64,000 nt of DNA from Owenia fusiformis (lineage: Eukaryota; Annelida; Polychaeta; Sabellida; Oweniidae): assembly GCA_903813345.2 (NCBI GenBank), contig CAIIXF020000008.1, forward strand, positions 10,071,278 to 10,135,277, given 5' to 3'. This document shows positions 1 to 11,173 of the stretch, piece after piece; position 1 is the stretch's first letter; each line of letters begins with the position of its first letter. Below the pieces are notes generated by a model. That model ran no database searches. It was given only the letters and a program-made list of their open reading frames with translations, and was not told where the DNA came from. The position numbers were made by a program, and so were the translations under genes.

Positions 1-293
1 TTTTTAATATATGTTCCTGAGTCTATGTGGACAAGAGTGTAGCAATGCCTGCGTTTACGTCAGTATAATTCCATAACATTTTAATTTTCATCTGAATGCT
101 TTCTGTGGTCAAAAAATCTTTCAAAACCAAGCTGTTTTCACCATTTTAATCACTTTTAAGTGATTTTCAGATTGATAATCAGTGATTGTCAAAGAATCCT
201 CTTTTATTATTAGCATAAACATTAGAATACGAAGAATTAAATGTATAAAGAACAGAGAGTTGTATTGCATTATGTTGAGATTTTTCTGGAACT

Positions 294-371
294 TATTTAC
301 CTCCCGGTAATCCGTCTATTAGTAGAGTTTCGTTCAGTGTTTTCCCTTTAATAAGTTCAATACGCATGCGC
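294..371 (+). promoter_or_regulatory. Kintoun proximal promoter: forkhead/X-box-like and NRF1-like sites
   Basis: Just upstream of the kintoun start codon the sequence shows TATTTAC (294-300), a match to the forkhead consensus TRTTTAY. It overlaps an inverted repeat TTACC-TCCC-GGTAA (297-310) that resembles an RFX X-box, although its 4-nt spacer is longer than usual. ACGCATGCGC at 362-371 is one base from the core of the NRF1 palindrome. RFX and FOXJ1 are the established activators of motile-cilium genes, and kintoun is one; functional use here is inferred. Bases 1-293 show nothing else I can support. Confidence 0.4.
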
Positions 372-389
372 TAAAGTAGTATTGACAAC

Positions 390-2087
390 ATGGCGTCGCA
401 AGAGTTCAAAAATCTAGATGTTACTAAAGAGGAGATAGACAGAATAACAAAGTCCCTAAAAGATGAAGAGTTCCGTAAACTGTTTGTTGAATATGCAGAG
501 GAGCTTTCTGACCCAGAGACACGGCGTAAATATGAAGCAGAGATAGCGCAAATGGAATCTGAACGAGGCATGGATGTGCAATTTGTGCATCCTCAACCTG
601 GATACGTAATCAAAACAACAGTTGATGGTGAGAAAAAAGCATTTATCAACATGTCAATGAACGACTTGATCGATAAACCAAGGGCAGAAAAATCTGCAAC
701 TGCTGATGGTAAAAGAGGTCTGCAGTGGAGAATTCCTCACAGCTTTGCCCCTCCAAGAGAAGATGTGGATAAAGGTGGCGCTAAATGCACTGTGTACGAT
801 TGTGTTTTCCACCATGATACGATGCGTATGGCAGAATCAAATAATGCATTCAAGAACATGATTGAAACCACAGCTCTTGAAGGTATAGAGAAGCAGTTTG
901 ATGTATCGCTCGATCGTAAAAATGTGAGACACCCTAAAATGAAATTCAAAGGAGTTCCAACTGCAACTGTGATACGGACTAAAAAGTCTGATGCATCAGA
1001 AAATAAGGAGAATGTTGCTGACAATGGTATAATGAAGGACTTTCCCTACCCGTATGATAATAAAACCACTGCTGAGAAATCAAAGGAAGCTGAAGATAAT
1101 ATCAAACAGAAAGAGAAAGCGAAATTAGAAAAAGAATCAAAAGTTAAGAGGGCAGCTAAGAAAGCAGATACAACTGCAACTGAACCAAAGTATACGATAA
1201 CTCACAGGTCCCATTTAGATTTCCAGGATTTCAGAGATGCACCTGATGCTGGTACTTCAACACGCCCTAATGAGCTTGTCATCACAATTCAGTTACCACT
1301 TCTCAAATCAGCTGCCCCTGTGGAACTTGATATATTTGAAAAACAACTGAAGTTAGAGTCAAAGGAACCAGCTGCCTATAAACTCGATCTACCTCTCTCA
1401 TACCCCGTTGATGAAAATAATGGATCTGCAAAGTTTGACAAGAGTAAGCGTCATCTTGTTGTTACTCTACCAGTTCTGCCTGAGGAAACCTCAACAGTAT
1501 TATCAGACATACAGAATGGCATTACAGATCCAACAGTACCAAATACCAGTAATACCAACAATGATGATGACCATCAACCAGAAAACCCCCTGATACAGGT
1601 CCTGAGTACAGAAGATGCAAAACAGGAGATGAATGCAGGGGATGACCTTGAAATCAAAGGCAAACCAAATGACACCCAAACCTCTGATGATAATCAGGAA
1701 GCTGCAGATGGAAAAGACATCTGGAGCATGCAAGATATAAACCCAAACCACAAACCCAAAGTGACATACTCTTTACCAAAATATTCTTTTCACCAAGATG
1801 CTGAAGCAATCACAATTGTACTTAATACCAAAAACATTTCAGAAGACAGTATATCCAAGGCTTTCCCTGCGGCATCAAATGGATGCAGGCTACAGTATGT
1901 CTCAATAGGTTCTGGATGCTTCCCAGTGCATTACAGTCTCAGCGTTCAGTTCCCTGCTGACTGCACCATTGTGCCAGAAAGCACCACAATTGATGTCTCA
2001 GACCAGAATGCTGTCCTCATACTGTATAAGACCAACAATGGGATATGGGACAAGTGTCTGATAGGCATCAATGAAGAGAGCTTAGAG
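390..2087 (+). CDS. DNAAF2: Kintoun / DNAAF2, exon 1 (start codon, PIH1 and CS-like domains)
   Basis: First of three coding exons (others 5764-5916 and 6380-7276) of a 915-aa protein; human DNAAF2 is about 837 aa and also has three coding exons with a very large first one. Kintoun is a cytoplasmic HSP70/HSP90 co-chaperone that preassembles axonemal dynein arms. This exon encodes residues 1-566: an N-terminal PIH1 domain (about 40-190), a CS-like beta-sandwich (about 266-365, starting EPKYTITHRS), an acidic low-complexity linker, and a second CS-like region (about 460-566). The ATG at 390 sits in AACATGG with A at -3. The exon ends in phase 0 at GAG|GTGAGA (donor at 2088); the open frame running on to 2111 is intron read-through. 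Assignment is by family resemblance and by the C-terminal motifs in exon 3. Confidence 0.92.
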
Positions 2088-2389
2088 GTGAGAACTGACT
2101 TATTTACATGAAAATATTCTTGCTCAATGCTAAAACAGTCTTTATACTTGCATTTTCAAAATTAATGTTAGTCTTATCTAAAGGTTAAAATCTAATTAGT
2201 GAAATACTGAAAGTAAAATTATTAACACCTGTCTAATGATGATATATTTCTTCATAATATTGTTGAGTGTTAGTAATATAGATAAGACTGTCAATTTCAA
2301 TTGCAAATTGATTTATTCAATGGGAGATACCATGATAATTAATGTTTACAGTTTTTAATGATCATTTTTGTACTAATTTTAATCTGCCA

Positions 2390-2990
2390 CATTTACCCTG
2401 GTTTCTCCATCTTATCCCCACTTCTTATACCTTTTATCCCCTTCTTGCATTATCTTACACCCCATATCCCAATTTTTAACATTATTTTACATCCCCAATT
2501 CTTATGTTATCTTACACTCCTTATTCCCACTTCTTGCATTATTTTAAATACCCACATTTTATATTATCTAACATCCCTTATCAACACTTATATTAATTTA
2601 CATCGCCACTTCTTACACCCCTTAATATACCCATTTCTTATATTATTTTACATCCTGACTTCCTACATTATCTTATACCCCTTATCCACACTTGTTAATA
2701 TTTTACATCCATACTTCTCACATTATCTTACACCCCTTATCCCCACTTTTTACATTATGTTACATCCCCAATTCTTACATTATCTTATACCCCTTATCCC
2801 CTCTTCTTATATTATTTTACATCCCCAATTCTTACATTATCTTATACCCCTTATCCACACTTCTTATATTATTTTACATCCCCACTTCTTACATTATCTT
2901 ATACCCCTTATCCCCTCTTATATTATTTTACATCCTCACTTCTTACATTATCTTACACCCCATATCTATCTTATATTATATCTTCAAATA
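2390..2990 (+). repeat. C/T/A-rich minisatellite nearly lacking G
   Basis: Degenerate tandem units of roughly 29-30 bp, pairing into units of about 60 bp. They alternate blocks like CTTACATTATCTTATACC with CCCTTATCCCCACTTC. The + strand has only a handful of G residues in about 600 bp, and none from about 2762 to 2996. It lies in kintoun intron 1. The long open frames across it (Leu/Ile/Pro/Tyr-rich) are artefacts of the repeat. Confidence 0.85.
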
Positions 2991-5246
2991 CCATTTAAAG
3001 GTATTTACTTTAGAAGAGACACACCCCTCATATATGCTACTTTCATTGGTCAATAGAAATAAACTCATTGTTGAGATGGATCCATTGCCAAAATACTCCA
3101 GTGACAGTTAGCTACATGTACTCACATATAAACTGATAAAAAAACTACCTCAAACAAAAGAAATCTTAGTATGTGTATGAGGAACTTTCTAGAGTCCCTT
3201 TTAGACCTGTGCATGTTTGCATTGATCATTATTGATTGTATACAATTCAATACCCCGGCCTAACTAGAAAAGCATTATTTATTTATTGTAAATCTATATG
3301 AGGTATATTCAAACTGAGACACATGCATGTATTAAATACCACTTGCTATTGGATTAAATTTAGAAATGCGTGTTTAAATGTAGATCAGCTTATAATATAA
3401 AACGGGTCACAGTAGTCTTGATTTGCAATCGTTGATACCACACATGGATAATATGTAGGAGGGTATAATTATTGTGATAGGTAAAACACTTCACAAATAG
3501 GAACTGACACAACAGTGTAAAGCAAATAAACAGTATACGTAACATTGATGCTGAACGATTTTACCTGGTTGTTGTTTTATATTGGTATATGTTGGAAGGT
3601 CATGTATGCTGCTTCACTTCATCTAGTATATAAAACTACTGTAGTTATAAATCAAGGATACAACTGATGCTTCTTGTTTTAGTAGAAAAACATAATACAC
3701 AAGAAAAATCACATCAACTGTTGTTGAAAATAAGAAGATAAACAAAGGTAGACAGGACATGTATTTAGCAGATCTTGTTCTGAACTGGATTTTAATTGTC
3801 TCTACTTTTACATTGACTGTAACCAGGAAGTCATATGGATTTATAACAAGACCTTTGGTAAGCCTGATATCTCTATTTTCATGGTCATTGCTATTGATTA
3901 TGGTAATTAACATTACATTATTGATATGCCATCATTTTGATGTTGTTGTTATTTCTAATATAATATTACATGCGATATATAGCACTGTGTTTAACAGACA
4001 TCTTGAACAAGGACTTAGTTTATATCAAACTATGTTTAGATAAAAAGCATCTAATCCATCATTCACCAATGTATGAATTAAGAAAACATCAAAATCCAAA
4101 TGCTGTTTAGAAAGTGGCCATATGACTTAGATAAATACATTATGTCGTCATGTATAAAGGATGCAAGTCAGGGTAATATACTGGTAGACATCATACATGT
4201 ATTTCATAAAGGTTAATAATGGTAACTCCATTACATAGAAAAGAGGACTTCAATATATTGACATTTAGGAGTTGCTCACCCATACCATATCCAAATATGC
4301 ATTGAAATAGTGCTTGGTTGAGCTATTGCAGATGATACATTGCAAGAACATGTTTGAGCATTAATCGTAGAATCATCCTATGTCGTCATTTTGTTTAGTC
4401 AAAGCATCATATGCAACATCCTAGTAGAGAAACCCCATTCGAGATGTTTCTCATTGGTCAGGGGACAAGGAACAGGACACAAGATATACTTGAAGCTCTT
4501 ATGATAAAGCATGGTTATTGCATGACGTATTCAAATAACCTGTATTGCACTTAGACCATATCCCCCCTTCTCTCATAAGAGAAGGGCAGGGTAGTATTTT
4601 GTGCAAGACAAAAGATAGAGTAGTTGAGTATGGCACACATGCCTAACATCAGTAGCTTTCAGTTGTCTATGAAGGAGTTTTGTCTATGAAGGAGTTGTGG
4701 CGAAGGCTGTTTGTAAACATCAAAATCAATATAACTGGCATAGCTAGCCTCGTGCAGTTACTGTGTACATTTAAACATCCACATGTAGCTTCTTACTATC
4801 TTCTTTATCATTTTTGTTAAGTATGTGCAATTATGTCCATTTTGACAGGTTAATTGTTGACATGTGGTTTGAACCCTGGGTCACGTACATGTAGTTTATA
4901 TGCCTTATCTATAATGAGTAGGGTTGTATTTTGGTATAAACAGTATAAAGCAGAAATTAACCATCATATGAAAACAAAAACTTAAATAATGTTAAAAATA
5001 CCAAAGATTTAAAAAATGTAAATTATCATTGAGCTTTTGTTACAAATACTCAAGGACAGCACTAGGGAACTTATGTCATTCTTTTCATTATTCATTAATG
5101 TTTTCACAAGGTTTTCAAAATCTATATTGATTTTTATAACTGGTATCACATGATTTTATAGATAACCTAGATATAGAAATGATGCAATGTCAGTATGGTT
5201 TGATTTGTTGTTGTTTGAACAGAAACCTAGATACTTGGTTCTCTCT

Positions 5247-5343
5247 GATTGGTCGAGGCTATCTTATCAGCTGCCAGGCACTTATATGGCTACAGTGACG
5301 TGGGAAATTTTGAACGATAATTTCTAGAAAGTACACTATAAAA
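5247..5343 (+). promoter_or_regulatory. Candidate internal TATA promoter in kintoun intron 1
   Basis: A consensus TATAAAA lies at 5337-5343. Upstream are an inverted CCAAT box (GATTGG, 5247-5252), an E-box CAGCTG near 5269, a CRE-like half site TGACGTGG near 5296, and GAA/TTC blocks (GGGAAATTTTGAAC and TTCTAGAA) that loosely resemble heat-shock elements. An in-phase ATG and a perfect splice donor follow 90-130 bp downstream. Promoter activity is inferred from this arrangement only. Confidence 0.35.
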
Positions 5344-5433
5344 CACACAAGCTGAGTTCAATAGCATAGAATAATTGCATCAGAAAGTTTTTGAGTCGTA
5401 ATTTAGTCCTTTTTGAATTTCAATATTGTAAAC

Positions 5434-5466
5434 ATGGTTGTGTATGTGGAAGAGGGGAATCTGAGT
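5434..5466 (+). CDS. DNAAF2: Candidate alternative first coding exon of kintoun
   Basis: ATG at 5434 opens an 11-codon exon (MVVYVEEGNLS) ending at AGT|GTAAGT, a perfect donor, in phase 0. That is the phase required by the acceptor at 5764, so a transcript from the internal TATA promoter would encode a short protein of about 360 aa: these 11 residues plus exons 2 and 3 (the kintoun C-terminal third), without the PIH1 and CS-like domains. A one-in-three phase match could be chance; the combination with a TATA box makes it worth testing. Not proven. Confidence 0.33.
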
Positions 5467-5763
5467 GTAAGTTTGTTTAATGTTTGATTGTTTCATCTTT
5501 GATGTAAATTCATGCCTATGTAAATTATGTCTATTTATTTATGCATTTTTAGTGACTTTCATGATCATTAGTCAAGGAACCAGGGGTAGAGATAGGCTTT
5601 TTAGTTAGGTGTAGAAAGCATTTTTAGATTGTTGATTTCAGTGTATTTTCTGTTATTTCAGATGTTATAAAATACTTAACAGGCAACAACCAACACCCTG
5701 AACCTGACTTTGAGACGATATGTTTTTCCTTATTCATGCAATAAATATTTCATGTATTTCCAG

Positions 5764-5916
5764 GAGAAGCTTTTTCCAACAGTGAACAATGTTCAGACAT
5801 CATTGGACAACCTTGAGGCTGACCATCCTAAAGAAGGTGATACCATTGAAGTCACCAACAATGCAAACCTTGAGGTCACTGAGATGAGCCAGGATAAACT
5901 GACCATTGAAATCAAG
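5764..5916 (+). CDS. DNAAF2: Kintoun / DNAAF2, exon 2
   Basis: A 153-nt, phase 0-0 exon encoding residues 567-617, beginning EKLFPTVNN and ending LTIEIK. The acceptor is CATGTATTTCCAG and the donor is AAG|GTGCAT (weaker than consensus at +4 to +6). The segment is acidic and low in complexity, typical of the poorly conserved region between the CS-like domains and the C-terminal motifs. Because it is phase 0-0 it could be skipped without a frame change. Confidence 0.8.
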
Positions 5917-6379
5917 GTGCATAAACAATGATATTTTCATTCTATTTCCTAATTAATTATTCCTCCAAATGGGAACAGAAAAATGTCATTTTTATCTGAA
6001 GCTAATTCCTGTACAGTATTTAATTCCCAATCTGTTATTACATTACAGACCAGTAAATCAATTGTTCTAGTTACTGACTGTGACATCACATATCATATAA
6101 GAATTAATGATAAAATATAATTTTGATCTAAATTCTGGTGGACTGATGCATACAGGACATAAGGTCCAATGGGAGAAACACCAGTTGTTCATCTTCTTAT
6201 TCACTAAGTTCAGTACAATAAAATGTACAACATTGTAGCATATCAATTTAAATGGGTAATTCAGATAACACATTCTGAAGTAGTTGTATATATAAGCTCA
6301 GATTTATTCACTTTGCTGTCATGTGATTAAAGTTTGTTGACCTTCCTTTTACAATTAACAAGAATTTTTGTTTTTTCAG
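5917..6379 (+). other. Kintoun intron 2
   Basis: A 463-bp phase-0 intron ending in a strong acceptor (TTTTTGTTTTTTCAG). No repeat, RNA gene or other feature is visible in it. Confidence 0.8.
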
Positions 6380-7276
6380 TCTAACTCAAATAATAACAAG
6401 TCCAACTTGGAACAAGAATTCAAGGTACCATTAACACCGACCAAGAAAAAACAGCGAAAATTCTCAGAGTCTGGCGATGAAATAGAAGTTGTACATGACA
6501 AACAATCACCACGATTACACAGTATCTTGAAAAATAGGACTTGTTCTGAATCAAGTGACGATATTGGTTATGGAAAATACAGTCGTGAGAGTAGTCTTGG
6601 AGATGGTTTCGAGAGTCAAAGCACGATATCAGAATCTGAGGGAACAGATGGGCCTGATACACCAACAAAAATCAAAAAGTCGTTGTCATTCAACGACCAT
6701 GTTGATTCCCTTGCATTTAAAACAAATGCATCAGTGTCATCCATGAAGACAACTTTGAAGAGTAAAAGAAGACGTCAGAAGAAAAAGGAGCAAAGACAAG
6801 CAAACCCAAGACGTCGACGCACAAGCAGCAATGACTACAGTAGTAGTGAAGATCAAACAAGCCCCAGAGATGTTACCGATAACACAGACTCTGTAGTTGT
6901 AAATGGCAAAAATGATAAGCATAAACAGTTGAATGGGGATAATGATGAGGATTTCCTTGAAGTTGATGAAACAAAGGAGAATGAAAATGACAAAGGTGTG
7001 GAAATTGAAGTTAAAGTGAATGATGAAGTCAAACCAAAACCTATCATTACAGATTCAAAAGATGGAGGGACTAAAAAGTCAAAATCAAATAAGAAAGTTC
7101 AAATCGTGTCTGAGAAAGCAGATTCAGATGATGATGCTGAAAATGATGGTGATGTAAGCACGGGTAAATCCTTATGGAAGGAAACTAATGGTCAGAATAA
7201 TGGGCTCAATGAACATAAAACAAAATGTGCCTTTGAATTCACGAACTCTGTAATCTATGATTTAGATGAAGATTAA
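6380..7276 (+). CDS. DNAAF2: Kintoun / DNAAF2, exon 3 (C-terminus and stop)
   Basis: Encodes residues 618-915 and the TAA stop. Two features are typical of kintoun C-termini: the SILKNRTCSES motif (about residues 665-675), resembling the SILKQRT-type motif of the family, and the extreme C-terminus FTNSVIYDLDED, resembling the conserved NSL-[IL]-[YF]-[EA]-LD ending. Between them lie Ser/Asp/Glu-rich stretches and a strongly basic patch (about 744-768, KSKRRRQKKK then RRRR) that could be a nuclear-localisation or nucleic-acid-binding segment. Downstream, ATTAAA at 7460-7465 and 7491-7496 are candidate poly(A) signals; no AATAAA is close. Confidence 0.88.
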   Translation, partial: SNSNNNKSNLEQEFKVPLTPTKKKQRKFSESGDEIEVVHDKQSPRLHSILKNRTCSESSDDIGYGKYSRESSLGDGFESQSTISESEGTDGPDTPTKIKKSLSFNDHVDSLAFKTNASVSSMKTTLKSKRRRQKKKEQRQANPRRRRTSSNDYSSSEDQTSPRDVTDNTDSVVVNGKNDKHKQLNGDNDEDFLEVDETKENENDKGVEIEVKVNDEVKPKPIITDSKDGGTKKSKSNKKVQIVSEKADSDDDAENDGDVSTGKSLWKETNGQNNGLNEHKTKCAFEFTNSVIYDLDED

Positions 7277-7951
7277 TTTAATGCTCATAATAATAAGACG
7301 GGTGAACCAGTATGGACTAAGAAACAGTACTCATGATTAAGAACTTGGAATCTATAGTTATAGTAACGTAATGGGTTTTGTAAATATAACTGTGTCATCT
7401 GGTCTGGTATGGGAAAATAACCTATTGTGTCTTTTAAGCCAACTGGCTCCAGTCCTTAAATTAAAATGGGCACTGCTACCAGTCTCAGATATTAAAATGT
7501 ATGCCATAAGGTAGAGGTGAAAGGCAGCTTTGGTGAGATTTATACACCTTTCTTAGAAAATGTATTTTGAAAATGTAAATCAACAAATATGCTTATGAGT
7601 GAGGGGAAGAAAAAAGAAGTTGCAATTTTGAATTTGTTAACTTCATTATAGGGTACAAGTTAAACCTGTGTGTTACTGCCACATGTGTTATGTCTCTACA
7701 GTACTGTTAGGCAGCATAAGACGAGAATTGTGAAGCTTGTATTTTATTCATTCGGTAAAGAATATTGTAATACCTGGTGTTTGGCAGCTTACTTTCGACA
7801 ATTAGAAGTAAACTATGTACTGTGTCAAATCAGATGAAAATGTATTTTTTAACATGTGTTAATACTAAAGTAAGATGCCATAATATTAATTATTCCAAAT
7901 AGGCAGAGCCTATTCAAATGTTGAACCAGAAATATCATCGCATAAATAGAG

Positions 7952-8093
7952 ATTATCCTATATGAGGTTCAGGATATTGGGATTATCCCGAGGCTAATAT
8001 AATATATTTGCCCGAGGGCCGCAGGTCCCGAGGGAAAATATATTATATTGGCCAAGGGATAATCCCAATATCCTGAACCGACTATAGGATAAT
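7952..8093. repeat. 142-bp hairpin (palindromic MITE-like repeat)
   Basis: Arms of about 60 bp starting ATTATCCTATA and ending TATAGGATAAT pair across a GC-rich loop near GGGCCGCAGG. The arms contain GGGATTATCCC and AATATATTATATT blocks. No coding capacity. It directly adjoins the composite element that starts about 8097. Confidence 0.8.
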
Positions 8094-8402
8094 ATGTTTA
8101 TCCCATACCAATCTTGGTCATCTGGTTCACATTGTTCAATCGTGGAAATATTTTAGAATATTCATGTCCAGTTTTGTTTTCTTGGCCGTGGGCGGATTTT
8201 CCTGTTCTCTCAAATATTCCCACATTTATTTTCTCAAATTTTTTGATTGATTAAGTGGATGCTCCTTCCCTTTTTTAAACCATCAAACAGATTTCGATAG
8301 TCTGTGTTTTCTCCATTGTCGTTTACAGTCATTACGCGAACGTTACAAATTATGAACAAATATGCGAGCGGCGATTGTGACGTAGCGGGCAGATATACTA
8401 TA

Positions 8403-10257
8403 CAGAGGCGTAGCTAGCCCATTTTGCGAGTGTACGCCCGTATGATTTCCCGGTTTTATCAAAATTAACAAAACGATGGTTCCATAAAATAGGAAGATCC
8501 CGGGTGTTCAGAAGATAGGGGACACACTAAACAGATTAATTCAATGAAGGAAATATGTATTGTTTGATCATTTTGACATAGCTTTTTAAAGGGATTGAAT
8601 TAACTTTATTAACAGATAATATTCGGGAAACAAAATAGACAGATTCTATATAATCATGCCATCGGCGATCGAAGCCGTCTATCAAGGCGATTTTATTTTT
8701 TAGGCTACCTAAAACTGTATGTATGAGGCTCATTGTTTTAAGCTTTTGTGGTCATTCTCCATGAAATATTATTATTTTTCTGTGTTTGTTTTTATCTAGC
8801 TCACAAGATGATTAACAATAAAAGAACAGTTACACGACCGTTTCAACTCCATTTCGGATCTTAACAATCTGTACGTGATTCTATAGAATAAATTCTATCT
8901 TTCTGTTTTTTTTGCATTTGCGAACATGTCAATAACAGTATCAATGTTTATATCCTGTTCCCTATGGATATGTATTATGGCCAAGGAAGAAAGTCTTTCC
9001 TCGTTCATTGTGGAACGCAAGTATGGCTTAATGCGTTTCAAACTGCTAAAGCTTCGTTCAGCCACGCAAGTGTGGATACTGGCAATGTTAGCAGCTGGAC
9101 CAAACACGTGTAGACACCGGGGTAAAGAGGCTGGGGGGTCTGTTGAATAGTGTCAATAAGAGTTGCTGGGATGTTCCCTTGAGCAACTTGTTGCCATTTA
9201 TGGCTCCACCGTGTTACTTCATTTTGAAGCTCTTGTACATCTCCAGCCTCAAGGTCTGTTTCGAATTCGTCGAACAAGTTCCCAACGTTCAAATTTGGCA
9301 GATTGCCTGGAATCTTGGTAAAATATTTATTTTTCATCACAATTATATGGCATTATTTTTGCTTCTTTATTCATTAAATTCAAATATATTTGATATATGA
9401 AATATTTATATTCGCTAAATCATTTTTCCATTCGGTAAAAACGTTTATTTGTTTGTTACAGCAAATTAAGTTTTCAAAATAGCCAATCACTTAATACTAT
9501 GTGCATTAAATTACATATTTCATTCGTTAAATGATATTTTTTGCGTAAATTGTTATGGTATTCCTTAAGAGTAACACATTATATGCACAATATTGAATTT
9601 CTATTTGAACCCTACCGAAATAAGTTTGCCTATATTTACCAAATGTTTTATTTTTCTATGACATAGTTAATGCATTTTACCGAAAGATAATTTGCTATTT
9701 ACCGAATGCAATAAAGTAATATTCGATAACTTGCGTTGTTGTTCGATATTTTGTCACGTAACTTCGAGATTTGCAAAATGGCCGCGCAGCTATTCTTCAT
9801 AGTACACATATATCACGTGACTGAAACCTCGTAAATTATCAAAAAATAACGAAATTTATCGAATGTGGCATTCGGTATCTACCGAATATAAATAATTTAA
9901 ATACCGAATGTACAAATAATTAATTGAATTAAACGTGCGTTAAGGAAAACAAATTGATTCGCTGCATCACACAAATACATGTATAAATATCAAATGTGAA
10001 TGTCAATATAAAGAACAAGTGAAACTATTTAGCGAATATAAATTGTATAGATTATTACATTTGATAAAATAAAAAACATTCGATAGATTGGGTAAAGGTT
10101 TGGTAAATTGTTTGTTTTATTTGGTATTCATGGAATATTAATGTACCGAATAAAGAAGCAGTTTAAACACCATACAATTAATCAGGTAAATTTTATTTTT
10201 TCTTAAAATTTGAGAGTACGCCTGGGCGTACTTGGCGTACACGTAGCTACGCCACTG
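8403..10257 (-). mobile_element. Decayed hAT transposon with 14-bp terminal inverted repeats
   Basis: The left end CAGAGGCGTAGCTA (8403-8416) and the right end TAGCTACGCCACTG (10244-10257) are inverted copies with one mismatch; the CAGNGGCG start is typical of hAT elements. CTATA directly abuts both ends (8398-8402 and 10258-10262). This is either a 5-bp target duplication or an 8-bp one (ATACTATA) with three bases lost on the right. The only coding remnant is the C-terminal transposase domain at 8895-9340. The rest is AT-rich and non-coding, so the copy is an internally deleted, non-autonomous derivative. Confidence 0.75.
8895..9340 (-). pseudogene. hAT transposase C-terminal (hATC dimerisation) fragment, frameshifted
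   Basis: Read on the minus strand, one frame runs 9340 to about 9090 and contains GNIPATLIDTIQQTPQPLYP and LVQLLTLPVST. A second frame, 9107 to 8895, continues with AERSFSSLKRIKPYLRST and ERLSSLAIIHIHRE. Together they match the hATC dimerisation region (..LPVSTATAERSFS.LK.IK.YLRSTM..ERLS.LA.I.IHR..), as in ZMYM/hAT-type transposases, with a frameshift near 9090-9105. The zinc-finger and catalytic DDE regions are absent. It is non-functional. Confidence 0.8.
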
Positions 10258-10967
10258 CTATATCTGCCCGCTCGGAGCGGGACGTAAAGCTATATCTGCC
10301 CGCTGATGAAAATATAAGATTTTACAAACCGGCTTTATGTACCTGTAACACGTCCAAGTATGGGATAAATAAGAAATATTCTACTGGATTGTTTATAACT
10401 CAGAGATTGATAAATAGATGGCATGGCACTATATTGAGCTATGAACCATACTATTTTGTCTATAGCAAATATTTTAATAATATTTTGATTGTATGTTAAA
10501 AGATATGAATTCATGAATTTTGAATTAAAAATTACTATTTTTACATTTTGTATATTTTTGGTATTGTTTGTATTGTATATTATTACTGCATAAAAAAGGA
10601 CTGCCTAAAATCAAATTGCTATGAAATATTCTTTACACATGTTGATCAACTCAATTTATAATACAATTACAAACTGAGCCATTATATTATGATGAAGTGT
10701 GTTAACAGTAACCTAAGTAGCCTTTCGTTGTCATTTTGGATTTGTTCAGTCATTTTCATCTTACACTGGTAAGATAGTACTTGTACATTTGACACTATCA
10801 AATAAAAATGATAGTTTCATGTTCACATAAGATTTATTGAGTTTTTGAAATTCTGCGAAAGTTAAAATTTGTGAAATCTCAATACATTTTTATGATGCAA
10901 TCAACCTCGGAAAAAGAAGTAGAGGTTTATTATTTTATAAGTTGATATACATACATGTACTGTACTC

Positions 10968-11173
10968 ACTTAATTTGGCGCTACCTATTTTGCCAGATTT
11001 GCAGTTTTGAACATTTGGTGTCTATTTAATTGGGTGGACATGCAATATTATAATGTACTAATGGTACTAATTTACATGGTACTAAAATAACCAGGGAATT
11101 TGGAGGCGACTTAATTTGGAGGACTTCAAAAATTTGGCGGATCTGGCAAATTAAATCGGCCGCCAAATTAAGT
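10968..11173. repeat. 206-bp MITE with ACTTAATTTGGCG termini
   Basis: ACTTAATTTGGCG (10968-10980) is inverted at 11161-11173 (CGCCAAATTAAGT). The subterminal blocks TTTTGCCAGAT and ATCTGGCAAAT are also inverted. No coding capacity. Confidence 0.65.

Larger units (their letters stand above)
2088..5763 (+). other. Kintoun intron 1
   Basis: GT donor at 2088, AG acceptor at 5762-5763, phase 0. It holds the nearly G-free minisatellite (about 2390-2990) and, near its 3' end, a TATA-type internal promoter with a candidate alternative first exon (5434-5466). The rest (about 3000-5200) is AT-rich unique-looking sequence in which I see no gene; the open frames around 3623-4043 lack codon-like composition or recognisable motifs. 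Confidence 0.8.
8097..10369. repeat. Composite inverted-repeat element hosting the hAT insertion
   Basis: TTTATCCCATAC at 8097-8108 is inverted at 10358-10369 (GTATGGGATAAA). Around the hAT insertion the flanks read GCGGGCAGATATA on the left and TATATCTGCCCGC on the right. Removing the hAT copy and one flanking CTATA therefore leaves a 27-bp perfect palindrome centred on a C. A further copy of TATATCTGCCCGCT lies about 35 bp to the right (about 10293-10306). I infer an older foldback element into whose centre the hAT element jumped. Confidence 0.5.

Noticed and set aside
2358-3111. Two overlapping open frames of 232 and 139 codons.
   Set aside because: Both are translations of the G-poor minisatellite; Leu/Ile/Tyr/Pro-only composition and repeat periodicity show they are not genes.
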